NCBI GenBank assembly: GCA_031255955.1
Contig: JAIRRO010000097.1
Span: forward strand, 1 to 6,345
Origin: Oscillospiraceae bacterium
GTDB taxonomy: Bacteria; Bacillota; Clostridia; Oscillospirales; Oscillospiraceae
Reading direction: 5' to 3'
DNA: 6,345 nucleotides
Positions 1-4,356 of this stretch are shown here, in pieces. A model generated the notes under the pieces. The model made no database searches. It was not told where the DNA came from and saw only the letters and a list, made by a program, of their open reading frames with translations. Position 1 is the stretch's first letter, and every line of letters starts with the position of its first letter. The position numbers and the translations under genes are program-made.

Positions 1-96
1 TCGCGGTGGCGAGAACTCGTGCTCGTAGGCTGCTGTTTTAAGTGTGATCCCTACTTGCGTCGTGCGGTGGTTGCAAGCACCCCACGACCGCCGCGG
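1..96 (+). ncRNA. Possible structured RNA, unassigned, cut by the window edge
   Basis: Bases 2-9 (CGCGGTGG) can pair with 88-95 (CCGCCGCG), 8 bp with one G-U. Inside this closing stem, 25-29 pairs with 50-54 (GTAGG/CCTAC) and 61-69 pairs with 78-86 (nine positions, one C-C mismatch, loop GTTGCAAG). The last hairpin ends one base before the closing strand, giving a compact three-way-junction-like fold. Weak or no protein coding and the long-range pairing suggest an RNA gene or an RNA leader, but GC-rich DNA folds easily by chance. I do not recognise tmRNA, SRP RNA, RNase P RNA or 6S RNA signatures. The strand is assumed. Confidence 0.25.
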
Positions 97-273
97 CCCG
101 TTTTACCGGTTTCGCAAAATAATTCTACCACAACGAAAAAGCATATGCAAGCGGATTTTATAGAATATTTTTATTTTTGGGGGAAATGCGCGAAAAAACG
201 CAATTCCGCAGTTGTTGCGTTGCCCGCGGCGGGTGCCGCACGTGTAAAACAAAAACACGATAAATCCCCCCTC

Positions 274-302
274 TTGCAAAACCCCCGCCGTGATGATACA
301 AT
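274..302 (+). promoter_or_regulatory. Promoter for yigZ-pduL
   Basis: TTGCAA (274-279), a 17-base spacer and TACAAT (297-302). TG at 294-295 makes an extended -10 element (TGaTACAAT). The predicted transcript would start near 308-310, about 35 bases before the yigZ start codon. This is a good match to a sigma-A promoter and the only strong one before the operon. Confidence 0.65.
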
Positions 303-305
303 AAA

Positions 306-348
306 CCACAACAACACGGAGGCTGCGAAGGGAGCTGTTTTGTTGTGG
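306..348 (+). promoter_or_regulatory. Hairpin that could mask the yigZ start codon
   Basis: CCACAACAA (306-314) is the exact reverse complement of TTGTTGTGG (340-348), a 9-bp stem. The 25-base loop carries the ribosome binding site AAGGGAG (328-334). The second arm contains the GTG start codon of yigZ (345-347). The predicted transcription start falls at or just inside the first arm, so a slightly different start point would remove the hairpin. The pairing is seen directly; the regulatory role is inferred. Confidence 0.35.
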
Positions 349-965
349 AGTTTTTTTCGCCATCGCGCGCCGGGACGTCGGCGATAACGGAAAAGCGTTC
401 ACGGTTTTTAGGGCGCGTTCTAAGCATCCGCGATATGGACGAGGCGCGCGCGGAGCTGGAGCGCATCCGCACAGAACATCACGCCGCAAGGCACAATCCG
501 TGGTGCTGCATCCTGCCGGACGGCACGGAGCGTGTCTCTGACGATGGCGAGCCCTCCGGAACATCCGGACCGCCGATGCTGGAGTTGCTCAGGCGTGAGC
601 GCGTCCGCGGGGCGCTGTGTGTTGTGACGCGATATTTCGGCGGCGTTCTGCTTGGTGCGGGCGGCTTGTCGCGGGCATACACGGCGGCGGCGAAGGCAGC
701 GTTGGAGGATTCCTCCCCCGTTTTGTTCGTGTCAAAAACGCGCGTTACGGTCGTTTGCGCATACCGCGCCGCGCCGAGGGTAAAAAGCGAAATCGCCGCC
801 TGCGGCGGATCCCTCACAGATGCGGAATACGCGGAGAGCGTTACGCTGTCGGCGCTTTTTGACCCGCAGCGCGCGGCGGAATTCGGGCAGCGCGCGCTTG
901 AAATTACGGCGGGCGCGGCGTCCGTCGAAACGGCGGAGGGGGAAATTGTCCCCTGCAATACATAA
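345..965 (+). CDS. yigZ: YigZ/IMPACT family protein (UPF0029)
   Basis: 206 residues, the usual length for bacterial YigZ proteins. Family hallmarks are clear: EKRSRFLG near residue 16, the signature SDDGEPSGTSG at 65-75, and TRYFGGVLLGAGGLSRAY at 95-112, followed by the smaller C-terminal alpha/beta domain found in YigZ. The start is a GTG. It fits because AAGGGAG lies 10 bases upstream and the N-terminus (MEFF...G..AITEKRSRF) aligns with the usual family beginning. YigZ is a cytosolic protein related to the eukaryotic translation regulator IMPACT; its bacterial role is poorly defined, with links to ribosome or translation factor function. It is first in an operon with pduL, 30 bases apart, although the two have no obvious shared task. 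Shadow frames within it are not genes. Confidence 0.93.
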   Translation: MEFFSPSRAGTSAITEKRSRFLGRVLSIRDMDEARAELERIRTEHHAARHNPWCCILPDGTERVSDDGEPSGTSGPPMLELLRRERVRGALCVVTRYFGGVLLGAGGLSRAYTAAAKAALEDSSPVLFVSKTRVTVVCAYRAAPRVKSEIAACGGSLTDAEYAESVTLSALFDPQRAAEFGQRALEITAGAASVETAEGEIVPCNT

Positions 966-995
966 TATTTTTTACGAAAGCTGGAGGAACAAATT

Positions 996-1571
996 ATGTC
1001 TGGAATCAAGGTAATCATTGAAGGCTCGGGGAAGCACTGTCACGTGACGCGCGAGGCGCTGGATACGCTGTACGGCAAGGGCTTTGAGCTTGAGGCTAAA
1101 AAATGGCTGTCCCAACCCGGTCAGTTCGCGACGCCGCACAAGCTGACGGTGACGGGACCGAAGGGCAAAACCGAAATTTCTATCGTGGGTCCGTGCCGCA
1201 AGGCGAATCAGGTAGAGCTGTCGTTCACGGACGCGCGCGCGCTCGGTTTTAATCCGCCGGTACGCGAAAGCGGCGACCTTGCCGGTTCACCCGGCTGTAC
1301 GCTGACAGGTCCCGCGGGCGAGGTGACAATCGACGAGGGCGTTATAATCGCCAAGCGCCATATCCATTTAACCCCCGAGGACGCGGAAAAATTCGGACTG
1401 CGCGACAAGCAGCTTGTTCAGGTGCGTGTGGACGGGGAGCGCGCGCTGATATTTGATGAGGTGGTTGCCCGCGTCTCGCCGGATTACGCGACATTTATGC
1501 ACGTGGACTACGACGAAATTAATGCTGCCGCGCTGTTCGGCGCGGAGATAACGGGCGAAATTCTGGTATAA
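996..1571 (+). CDS. pduL: Phosphate propanoyltransferase / phosphotransacylase, PduL type
   Basis: 191 residues. PduL enzymes interconvert acyl-CoA plus phosphate with acyl-phosphate plus CoA (propanoyl or acetyl), feeding acetate or propionate kinase. The two-zinc site seems complete: H14 and H16 in KHCHVT, E74 in NQVELS, H122 and H124 in RHIHLT, and H169 in MHVDYDE, with the phosphate-binding Arg likely R68 (GPCRKA). The spacing between these residues agrees with what I recall of the Rhodopseudomonas palustris enzyme. Two repeated beta-barrel halves are visible, each with a GPxG turn (GPKG, GPAG). The protein begins almost at the first HxH strand, so it lacks the N-terminal peptide that targets PduL to microcompartments; a free cytosolic enzyme is likely. 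The ATG start has GGAGG 8 bases upstream. It is cotranscribed with yigZ and followed by a terminator. No kinase or shell protein gene is in view. Confidence 0.9.
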   Translation: MSGIKVIIEGSGKHCHVTREALDTLYGKGFELEAKKWLSQPGQFATPHKLTVTGPKGKTEISIVGPCRKANQVELSFTDARALGFNPPVRESGDLAGSPGCTLTGPAGEVTIDEGVIIAKRHIHLTPEDAEKFGLRDKQLVQVRVDGERALIFDEVVARVSPDYATFMHVDYDEINAAALFGAEITGEILV

Positions 1572-1574
1572 CGG

Positions 1575-1620
1575 AAAAAACAATGCGGGGCGGTCAGCAA
1601 TCTGACCGCCCCGCGGGTTT
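1575..1620. terminator. Bidirectional terminator between pduL and secG
   Basis: A perfect 13-bp stem (1585-1597 with 1602-1614) closes a 4-base loop. Read on the minus strand it is followed by ATTG and six Ts (1580-1575), an excellent intrinsic terminator for secG. On the plus strand it is followed by GGGTTTAATAAA, a weaker tail for pduL. It sits between two convergent genes, 13 bases after the pduL stop and 23 bases from the secG stop. Confidence 0.9.
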
Positions 1621-1637
1621 AATAAACGCTTCGCTGA

Positions 1638-1871
1638 TTATTTTATAACGATGTTGAGCAGCAGGGTCAGCACGATGAACCCGACGGCAACCCATTTTGT
1701 CCCGCGGGAGAGCTTCGCGTCAAGCGTTTTCGCCTTGTTCTTGGCGAGGAAGGTGTCGGAGCCGCCGCCAAGGGCTCCGGAAAGTCCGGAGGTTTTGCCC
1801 GATTGAACGACGACCATCGCCGTCAGCATAATGCACACAAGCAAATCGATGATAATAACAACTGTGACCAT
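1638..1871 (-). CDS. secG: Preprotein translocase subunit SecG
   Basis: 77 residues, normal for SecG, the small inner-membrane partner of SecY and SecE that helps SecA-driven protein export. Two membrane helices are evident, residues about 2-22 and 58-75. They are joined by the diagnostic cytosolic loop SGKTSGLSGALGGGSDTF (24-41). I chose the ATG at 1871: a GGAG lies 11 bases upstream, the protein then has standard length, and the in-frame codons further upstream add 15 residues that SecG proteins lack. The gene stands alone; in many Firmicutes secG is followed by rnr and smpB, which are absent here. It is convergent with pduL and divergent from tatD. Confidence 0.93.
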   Translation of the reverse strand: MVTVVIIIDLLVCIMLTAMVVVQSGKTSGLSGALGGGSDTFLAKNKAKTLDAKLSRGTKWVAVGFIVLTLLLNIVIK

Positions 1872-1892
1872 AAGAAAACACGCTCCAAATAA

Positions 1893-1920
1893 ATAATAAT
1901 CAAGCAAGCTACGCAAGCAA
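1893..1920 (-). promoter_or_regulatory. Weak candidate promoter for secG
   Basis: On the minus strand TTGCTT (1920-1915), a 16-base spacer and TATTAT (1898-1893). The predicted start would lie almost at the Shine-Dalgarno site, giving a very short leader, so the true start may differ. The same bases contain a direct repeat CAAGCAA at 1901-1907 and 1914-1920. Confidence 0.3.
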
Positions 1921-1927
1921 ATTTTGA

Positions 1928-1956
1928 TTGATATAAAATCAGCCGACGACTATATT
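1928..1956 (+). promoter_or_regulatory. Promoter for tatD
   Basis: TTGATA (1928-1933), 17-base spacer, TATATT (1951-1956): a good sigma-A match. Transcription would begin near 1963, leaving a leader of about 45 bases before the ATG at 2008. It lies back to back with the secG upstream region. Confidence 0.65.
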
Positions 1957-1965
1957 ACCACATCG

Positions 1966-1990
1966 GCTTGCCGAGCGCAAGTGTTTTTTT
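1966..1990 (+). promoter_or_regulatory. Terminator-like hairpin in the tatD leader
   Basis: GCTTGC (1966-1971) can pair with GCAAGT (1977-1982, one G-U), loop CGAGC, followed by TG and seven Ts (1984-1990). The ribosome binding site GGAGGA (1991-1996) follows directly. The short stem makes this a weak attenuator at best. An alternative pairing TCGG/CCGA (1963-1966 with 1971-1974) competes with it. Confidence 0.3.
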
Positions 1991-2007
1991 GGAGGATTGG
2001 AGAAAAA

Positions 2008-2775
2008 ATGTTTTTTGACACCCACGCGCACTATGATGACGAGCGGTACAACGACGACCGCGACGCCTTGCTTGCTTCCATGCAGGAGAGCGGCGTATCG
2101 TTGATTTTGAACGCCGGAAGCAGCGTTGCAAGCTCCCGCATCGGGCTTTCCATCGCGGAAAAATATCCGTTTGTCTACGCCGCTGTCGGCGTCCATCCGC
2201 ACGACGCGCGCGAAATGGACGATGACTCTATCCCGGCGCTGCGCGAGCTGCTTTGTCATCCAAAGGCACTCGCCGTCGGGGAGATAGGGTTGGATTACCA
2301 TTATAATCTTTCCCCGCCGGAGGTGCAAAAGGCGCGCTTTCGCGAGCAGCTTGAACTGGCAGCGGAGCTATCCAAGCCCGTTATTATCCACGAGCGCGAG
2401 GCGTTTGAGGAGGTTATGGAGATTCTATCGGATTTTAAGAGCATCGCCGGTGTGTTCCATTGCTTCTCGGGCGACGCCGCCGCGGCGGAACGTGTGCTGG
2501 GCTTAAACGATGCTTGGATGCTCTCCTTTACGGGTGTGATTACATTCAAAAACGCGCGCGTGGCGCTGGAGACAGCCGCCGGTGTCCCCATTGACCGCCT
2601 GATGCTTGAAACAGACTCGCCGTATCTTGCCCCTGTACCCGTCCGCGGCAGCCGCAACGATTCGCGCAATATGCGCCATATCGCAGCAATACTTGCCGAG
2701 GCGCGCGGCATCACAATCGAGGCGCTGGCGGAGGCGACAATGCAGGGCGGAAAAAAGTTTTTCGGAATTACGTAA
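2008..2775 (+). CDS. tatD: TatD family metal-dependent hydrolase (DNase)
   Basis: 255 residues, the standard TatD length. The TIM-barrel metal ligands are all present: H6 and H8 (DTHAH), E92 (GEIGLDY), H128 (IIHERE), H151 (FHCFSG) and D203 (ETDSPYLAP), with RGSRN at 213-217 after the last. TatD proteins are cytosolic metal-dependent nucleases acting on DNA ends, linked to DNA repair and turnover; despite the name they are not part of Tat export. I chose the ATG at 2008, because GGAGGA (1991-1996) and GGAG (1999-2002) precede it and the family starts with this MFFDTHAH strand. The in-frame ATG at 1924 would add 28 unrelated residues and lies upstream of the predicted promoter. The C-terminal motif is slightly unusual (MQGGKKFFGI where family members usually have an Asn before the FFG-like end). 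Confidence 0.95.
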   Translation: MFFDTHAHYDDERYNDDRDALLASMQESGVSLILNAGSSVASSRIGLSIAEKYPFVYAAVGVHPHDAREMDDDSIPALRELLCHPKALAVGEIGLDYHYNLSPPEVQKARFREQLELAAELSKPVIIHEREAFEEVMEILSDFKSIAGVFHCFSGDAAAAERVLGLNDAWMLSFTGVITFKNARVALETAAGVPIDRLMLETDSPYLAPVPVRGSRNDSRNMRHIAAILAEARGITIEALAEATMQGGKKFFGIT

Positions 2776-2783
2776 AAAAGCAC

Positions 2784-2812
2784 TTGCATTTCGTTTTCGC
2801 GTATGGTATTAT
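2784..2812 (+). promoter_or_regulatory. Promoter of tRNA-Arg
   Basis: TTGCAT (2784-2789), 17-base spacer, TATTAT (2807-2812), with TG at 2804-2805 giving an extended -10. The start would be near 2819, about 19 bases before the mature tRNA, typical of a stand-alone tRNA gene. Confidence 0.75.
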
Positions 2813-2837
2813 ATCCTCCGCGCCGAAAAAAGAATAT

Positions 2838-2915
2838 GCGCCCGTAGCTCAGTTGGATCAGAGTGTCTGGCTACGAACCAGAAGGTCAGGGGTTCGAGTC
2901 CCTTCGGGCGTGCCA
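2838..2915 (+). tRNA. tRNA-Arg (anticodon ACG)
   Basis: A full cloverleaf can be traced. The acceptor stem is GCGCCCG with CGGGCGT (2905-2911, first pair G-U). The D stem is GCTC/GAGT. The anticodon stem TCTGG/CCAGA encloses CTACGAA, so the anticodon is ACG, which reads CGN Arg codons after A-to-inosine editing. The variable loop is AGGTC and the T arm is AGGGG-TTCGAGT-CCCTT. Discriminator G and CCA are encoded (2912-2915). It has its own promoter and terminator. Anticodon ACG depends on a TadA deaminase, which is not in this window. Confidence 0.96.
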
Positions 2916-2917
2916 GC

Positions 2918-2991
2918 GATGCGCGATAAAGCGAGCCACCTGTTCGAGGTGGCTCGCTTTGTATTATATCCGATGCGGGTCGCCGCTTGAC
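2918..2991 (+). repeat. Left copy of the direct repeats flanking the toxin-antitoxin cassette
   Basis: Contains GATGCGCGATAAA (2918-2930) and ATGCGGGTCGCCGCTTGAC (2973-2991). Both recur in the same order at 3981-3993 (12 of 13 identical) and 4016-4034 (19 of 19). Between the two elements this copy holds the tRNA terminator. Its TTGAC end has no matching -10 box 17 bases downstream, unlike the right copy. Confidence 0.7.
2928..2963 (+). terminator. Terminator of tRNA-Arg
   Basis: A perfect 14-bp stem (2928-2941 with 2947-2960), loop GTTCG, ending in TTT then GTATT. The A-rich start and T-rich end make it usable in both directions. It lies 12 bases after the tRNA CCA end. Confidence 0.85.
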
Positions 2992-3011
2992 GACTTCTGT
3001 ATGCACATGGG

Positions 3012-3040
3012 TTGACAATCATGAGCCATATGTATATAAT
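3012..3040 (+). promoter_or_regulatory. Consensus promoter of the toxin-antitoxin operon
   Basis: Perfect TTGACA (3012-3017), exactly 17 bases, perfect TATAAT (3035-3040). The transcript would start near 3047, about 26 bases before the antitoxin ATG. A fully consensus promoter implies strong expression unless repressed, which fits an autoregulated toxin-antitoxin operon. Confidence 0.9.
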
Positions 3041-3043
3041 GGC
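3025..3043. promoter_or_regulatory. Inverted repeat over the -10 box, candidate antitoxin operator
   Basis: GCCAT (3025-3029) and ATGGC (3039-3043) form 5-bp half-sites 9 bases apart, spanning the -10 element. RelB/DinJ-type ribbon-helix-helix antitoxins usually repress their own promoter through such palindromes. The repeat is seen directly; its function as an operator is inferred. Confidence 0.4.
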
Positions 3044-3072
3044 GTAACCAGCAATGAAACGAGGTTAGTGCA

Positions 3073-3423
3073 ATGGTAAATGACGCAAGAATCACAATAC
3101 GTGTCGGGAGCGATTTCAAAGCGCGGGTGGAGAAGACCGCCGAGGAGCTTGGAATGAACCTGACGACAGCAATTACAATGTTCCTCTTTCAAATGGAGCG
3201 CGATAAGGCGTTGCCCTTCACGCCATCCATCACGACAGCCCGGCGCGGACTTGCGAGCATATCTCAAAACGAGCTTGACGCAGCGGTGAAAGGAGCAGTC
3301 AAAGCAGATCGCGAGCGCGGCAGCGCGCTCGGTCTACCGGAAGCCAAATTCGACGCGATGAAAAATCATACCTTCCTCGCCTATCCCGACGGGCGAAGAG
3401 AATATATTAATGAAAAGCAGTGA
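3073..3423 (+). CDS. RelB/DinJ-like antitoxin with long C-terminal extension
   Basis: 116 residues. Residues 1-50 match the RelB/DinJ ribbon-helix-helix pattern: a beta strand ITIRV (7-11), D/K-rich helix start, EELGMNLTTAITMFLFQ (24-40) and the typical LPF at 47-49. This part should dimerise and bind the operator over its promoter. Residues about 55-116 are charged, with a predicted helix near 63-84 and the end FLAYPDGRREYINEKQ, and would be the toxin-binding part. DinJ proteins are usually about 85-95 residues, so the tail is long. The ATG has GAGG (3061-3064) 8 bases upstream. The stop overlaps the downstream toxin-like gene by 14 nt, so the two are translationally coupled. RelB antitoxins normally pair with RelE/YafQ RNases; here the partner is a zeta-like kinase, so the pairing is inferred from context. 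Confidence 0.8.
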   Translation: MVNDARITIRVGSDFKARVEKTAEELGMNLTTAITMFLFQMERDKALPFTPSITTARRGLASISQNELDAAVKGAVKADRERGSALGLPEAKFDAMKNHTFLAYPDGRREYINEKQ

Positions 3424-3982
3424 CCACCCGCGCCCGGTTGTGCTTGCGTTTGCCGGTCCCAATGGCTCCGGCAAGAGTACAATCACAGCGGGCGTCCCGA
3501 TTGCCGGCACGTATGTAAACGCCGACGACATAAAGAAGCGGCTTGGCGTTTCCGACATGGAAGCGGCGAAGCTGGCGGAGGCGCAGCGTCACGCGCTGCT
3601 CGAAAACGGCGCCGACTTCACCTTCGAAACCGTTCTCTCTACCGATAGAAATTTGCTGCTGCTCAAAGAGGCGGCAGCGCGTGGCTTTGACGTGCAATGC
3701 CTGTATGTGCTGACGCGAAGCGCGGATATAAATGTGGCGCGCGTGAAAAAGCGCGTACTGGGCGGTGGGCATGATGTGCCGGAGGAAAAAATACTGGCGC
3801 GGTACAGCAGGGCGCTCGCCCTGCTACCGGAGCTTGTAAAAGTCTGCGATTTCCTCGCGGTGTACGATAATTCTCTCGATGAGCCAACCCTCATATTCCG
3901 AAAGGACGGCGGCGCGCGGGAAATATTCCCCTGCAGGTTGTGGTCTTTAAACGAATTAATCGAGCTTTTCGGGGTCGACTGA
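3410..3982 (+). CDS. Zeta-toxin-like P-loop kinase (small form)
   Basis: 190 residues. Features of the zeta toxin / UDP-N-acetylglucosamine kinase family appear in order: Walker A GPNGSGKST (16-24), YVNADDIKK with likely catalytic or substrate Asp (D39/D40), FETV (72-75), then R111/R115, GGGH (118-121) and ARYSRAL (130-136) as the lid and phosphate-binding region. Zeta toxins phosphorylate the 3'-OH of UDP-GlcNAc and so block cell wall synthesis; other members are plain kinases or act on other nucleotide sugars. The canonical zeta protein is longer (near 280 residues) and is neutralised by an epsilon antitoxin, which is absent here. The start codon ATG lies inside the antitoxin gene, with GAAGAG upstream. 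The stop TGA coincides with the start of the right flanking repeat. The cognate target is not known from sequence. Confidence 0.83.
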   Translation: MKSSDHPRPVVLAFAGPNGSGKSTITAGVPIAGTYVNADDIKKRLGVSDMEAAKLAEAQRHALLENGADFTFETVLSTDRNLLLLKEAAARGFDVQCLYVLTRSADINVARVKKRVLGGGHDVPEEKILARYSRALALLPELVKVCDFLAVYDNSLDEPTLIFRKDGGAREIFPCRLWSLNELIELFGVD

Positions 3983-4034
3983 CGCGCGATAAATAAAAAT
4001 TGCGCATTGCGCTATATGCGGGTCGCCGCTTGAC
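3981..4034 (+). repeat. Right copy of the direct repeats flanking the toxin-antitoxin cassette
   Basis: Contains GACGCGCGATAAA (3981-3993), beginning within the toxin stop codon, and ATGCGGGTCGCCGCTTGAC (4016-4034). The final TTGAC supplies the -35 box of the next promoter. Between the elements lies AT-rich DNA with a small tandem ATTGCGC repeat (about 3999-4012) that can form a GCGC hairpin, instead of the tRNA terminator found in the left copy. Confidence 0.7.
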
Positions 4035-4058
4035 TTCACAGTAATTTTGTATTATACT
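4030..4058 (+). promoter_or_regulatory. Promoter of the copZ-ogt operon
   Basis: TTGACT (4030-4035), 17-base spacer, TATACT (4053-4058). The leader before the copZ-like ATG would be about 55 bases. The -35 box is part of the 19-bp repeat. I see no clear CsoR or CopY operator. Confidence 0.7.
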
Positions 4059-4118
4059 AACGGCGGTAAAAGAACAGCACTGCTATTTTTACATCTTTAA
4101 TTATTGGAGGTTAATGTT

Positions 4119-4325
4119 ATGGAGAAAATCATATTAACGGTCGAAGGTATGTCCTGCGGGCATTGCGAAATTGCCGTGCAGGACGCAGTGCGGCAGCTGC
4201 CCGGCATCAAAAAGGTCAAGGCGCGCCGACGCCGCAAAGAAGCGATGGTCGAATACGATCCCGCCGCTGTGAGTACAGAGCAAATCGCAAAAGCCATCAA
4301 TGACACGGGATATCAGGTAGTTTAG
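4119..4325 (+). CDS. copZ: CopZ-like heavy-metal-associated (HMA) domain protein
   Basis: 68 residues, one complete HMA ferredoxin-like domain. The metal site GMSCGHC (residues 10-16) has the two cysteines of the MxCxxC motif that bind Cu(I) or a similar soft metal ion. The YDP...IAKAINDTGY ending is typical. Such proteins are cytosolic copper chaperones that deliver metal to a P-type ATPase or a repressor; no ATPase or CsoR/CopY gene is in this window, so the metal is uncertain. An Arg/Lys run (RRRRK, about 37-41) is more basic than usual for this loop. The ATG at 4119 has GGAGG (4106-4110) 8 bases upstream; the in-frame TTG at 4104 overlaps that site and is rejected. It is first in an operon with ogt, 31 bases apart. 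Confidence 0.9.
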   Translation: MEKIILTVEGMSCGHCEIAVQDAVRQLPGIKKVKARRRRKEAMVEYDPAAVSTEQIAKAINDTGYQVV

Positions 4326-4332
4326 ATATCCC
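4307..4332 (+). repeat. Hairpin across the copZ stop codon
   Basis: GGGATATC (4307-4314) pairs perfectly with GATATCCC (4325-4332), loop of 10 bases containing most of the TAG stop. No T-tract follows, so it is not a terminator. It may act as an mRNA processing or stability element separating copZ from ogt, or be chance. Confidence 0.4.
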
Positions 4333-4356
4333 ATATGCGGCACGGGAGGGCATAAA

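Larger units (their letters stand above)
1..344. other. Left-edge intergenic region, no convincing protein gene
   Basis: Open frames cross this stretch on both strands, but their translations are low-complexity, rich in Arg, Pro and Lys, match no family I know, and one runs into yigZ in another frame, so I do not call them. The region holds a GC-rich self-complementary block (1-96), an AT-rich middle (about 110-180), an imperfect hairpin at 182-190/199-207 (one mismatch, loop of 8), a short hairpin at 241-245/255-259, and the yigZ promoter. The tail of an upstream gene ending around base 26 or 39 cannot be excluded, because two forward frames stop there, but no recognisable C-terminus is visible. 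Confidence 0.5.

Noticed and set aside
1..110. 6S RNA, SRP RNA, tmRNA or RNase P RNA
   Set aside because: No characteristic conserved segment of any of these could be recognised; only the fold is suggestive.
19..387. 122-codon plus-strand frame at the left edge
   Set aside because: Low-complexity translation, no ribosome site, overlaps the yigZ start in a different frame, and crosses the yigZ promoter.
1872..1916. Upstream in-frame start that would lengthen SecG by 15 residues
   Set aside because: The ATG at 1871 has a GGAG site and gives the normal length; the extension covers the likely promoter.
1924..2007. Upstream ATG that would lengthen TatD by 28 residues
   Set aside because: No ribosome site, lies before the likely promoter, and the extra residues do not belong to the family, whose members start with the metal-binding strand.
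2606..3018. Overlapping reading frames on both strands across the tRNA (107, 68 and 69 codons)
   Set aside because: Their translations contain the familiar nonsense strings produced by reading through a tRNA gene (for example PVAQLDQSVWLRTRR and RPKGLEPLTFWFV). The tRNA and its signals explain the DNA.
3407..3894. Minus-strand frames opposite the zeta-like gene
   Set aside because: Antisense shadows in GC-rich DNA with no ribosome sites or family features.
2918..4034. CRISPR array or transposon ends
   Set aside because: Only two repeat copies about 1 kb apart, no regular spacers, no transposase, and the repeats are direct rather than inverted.
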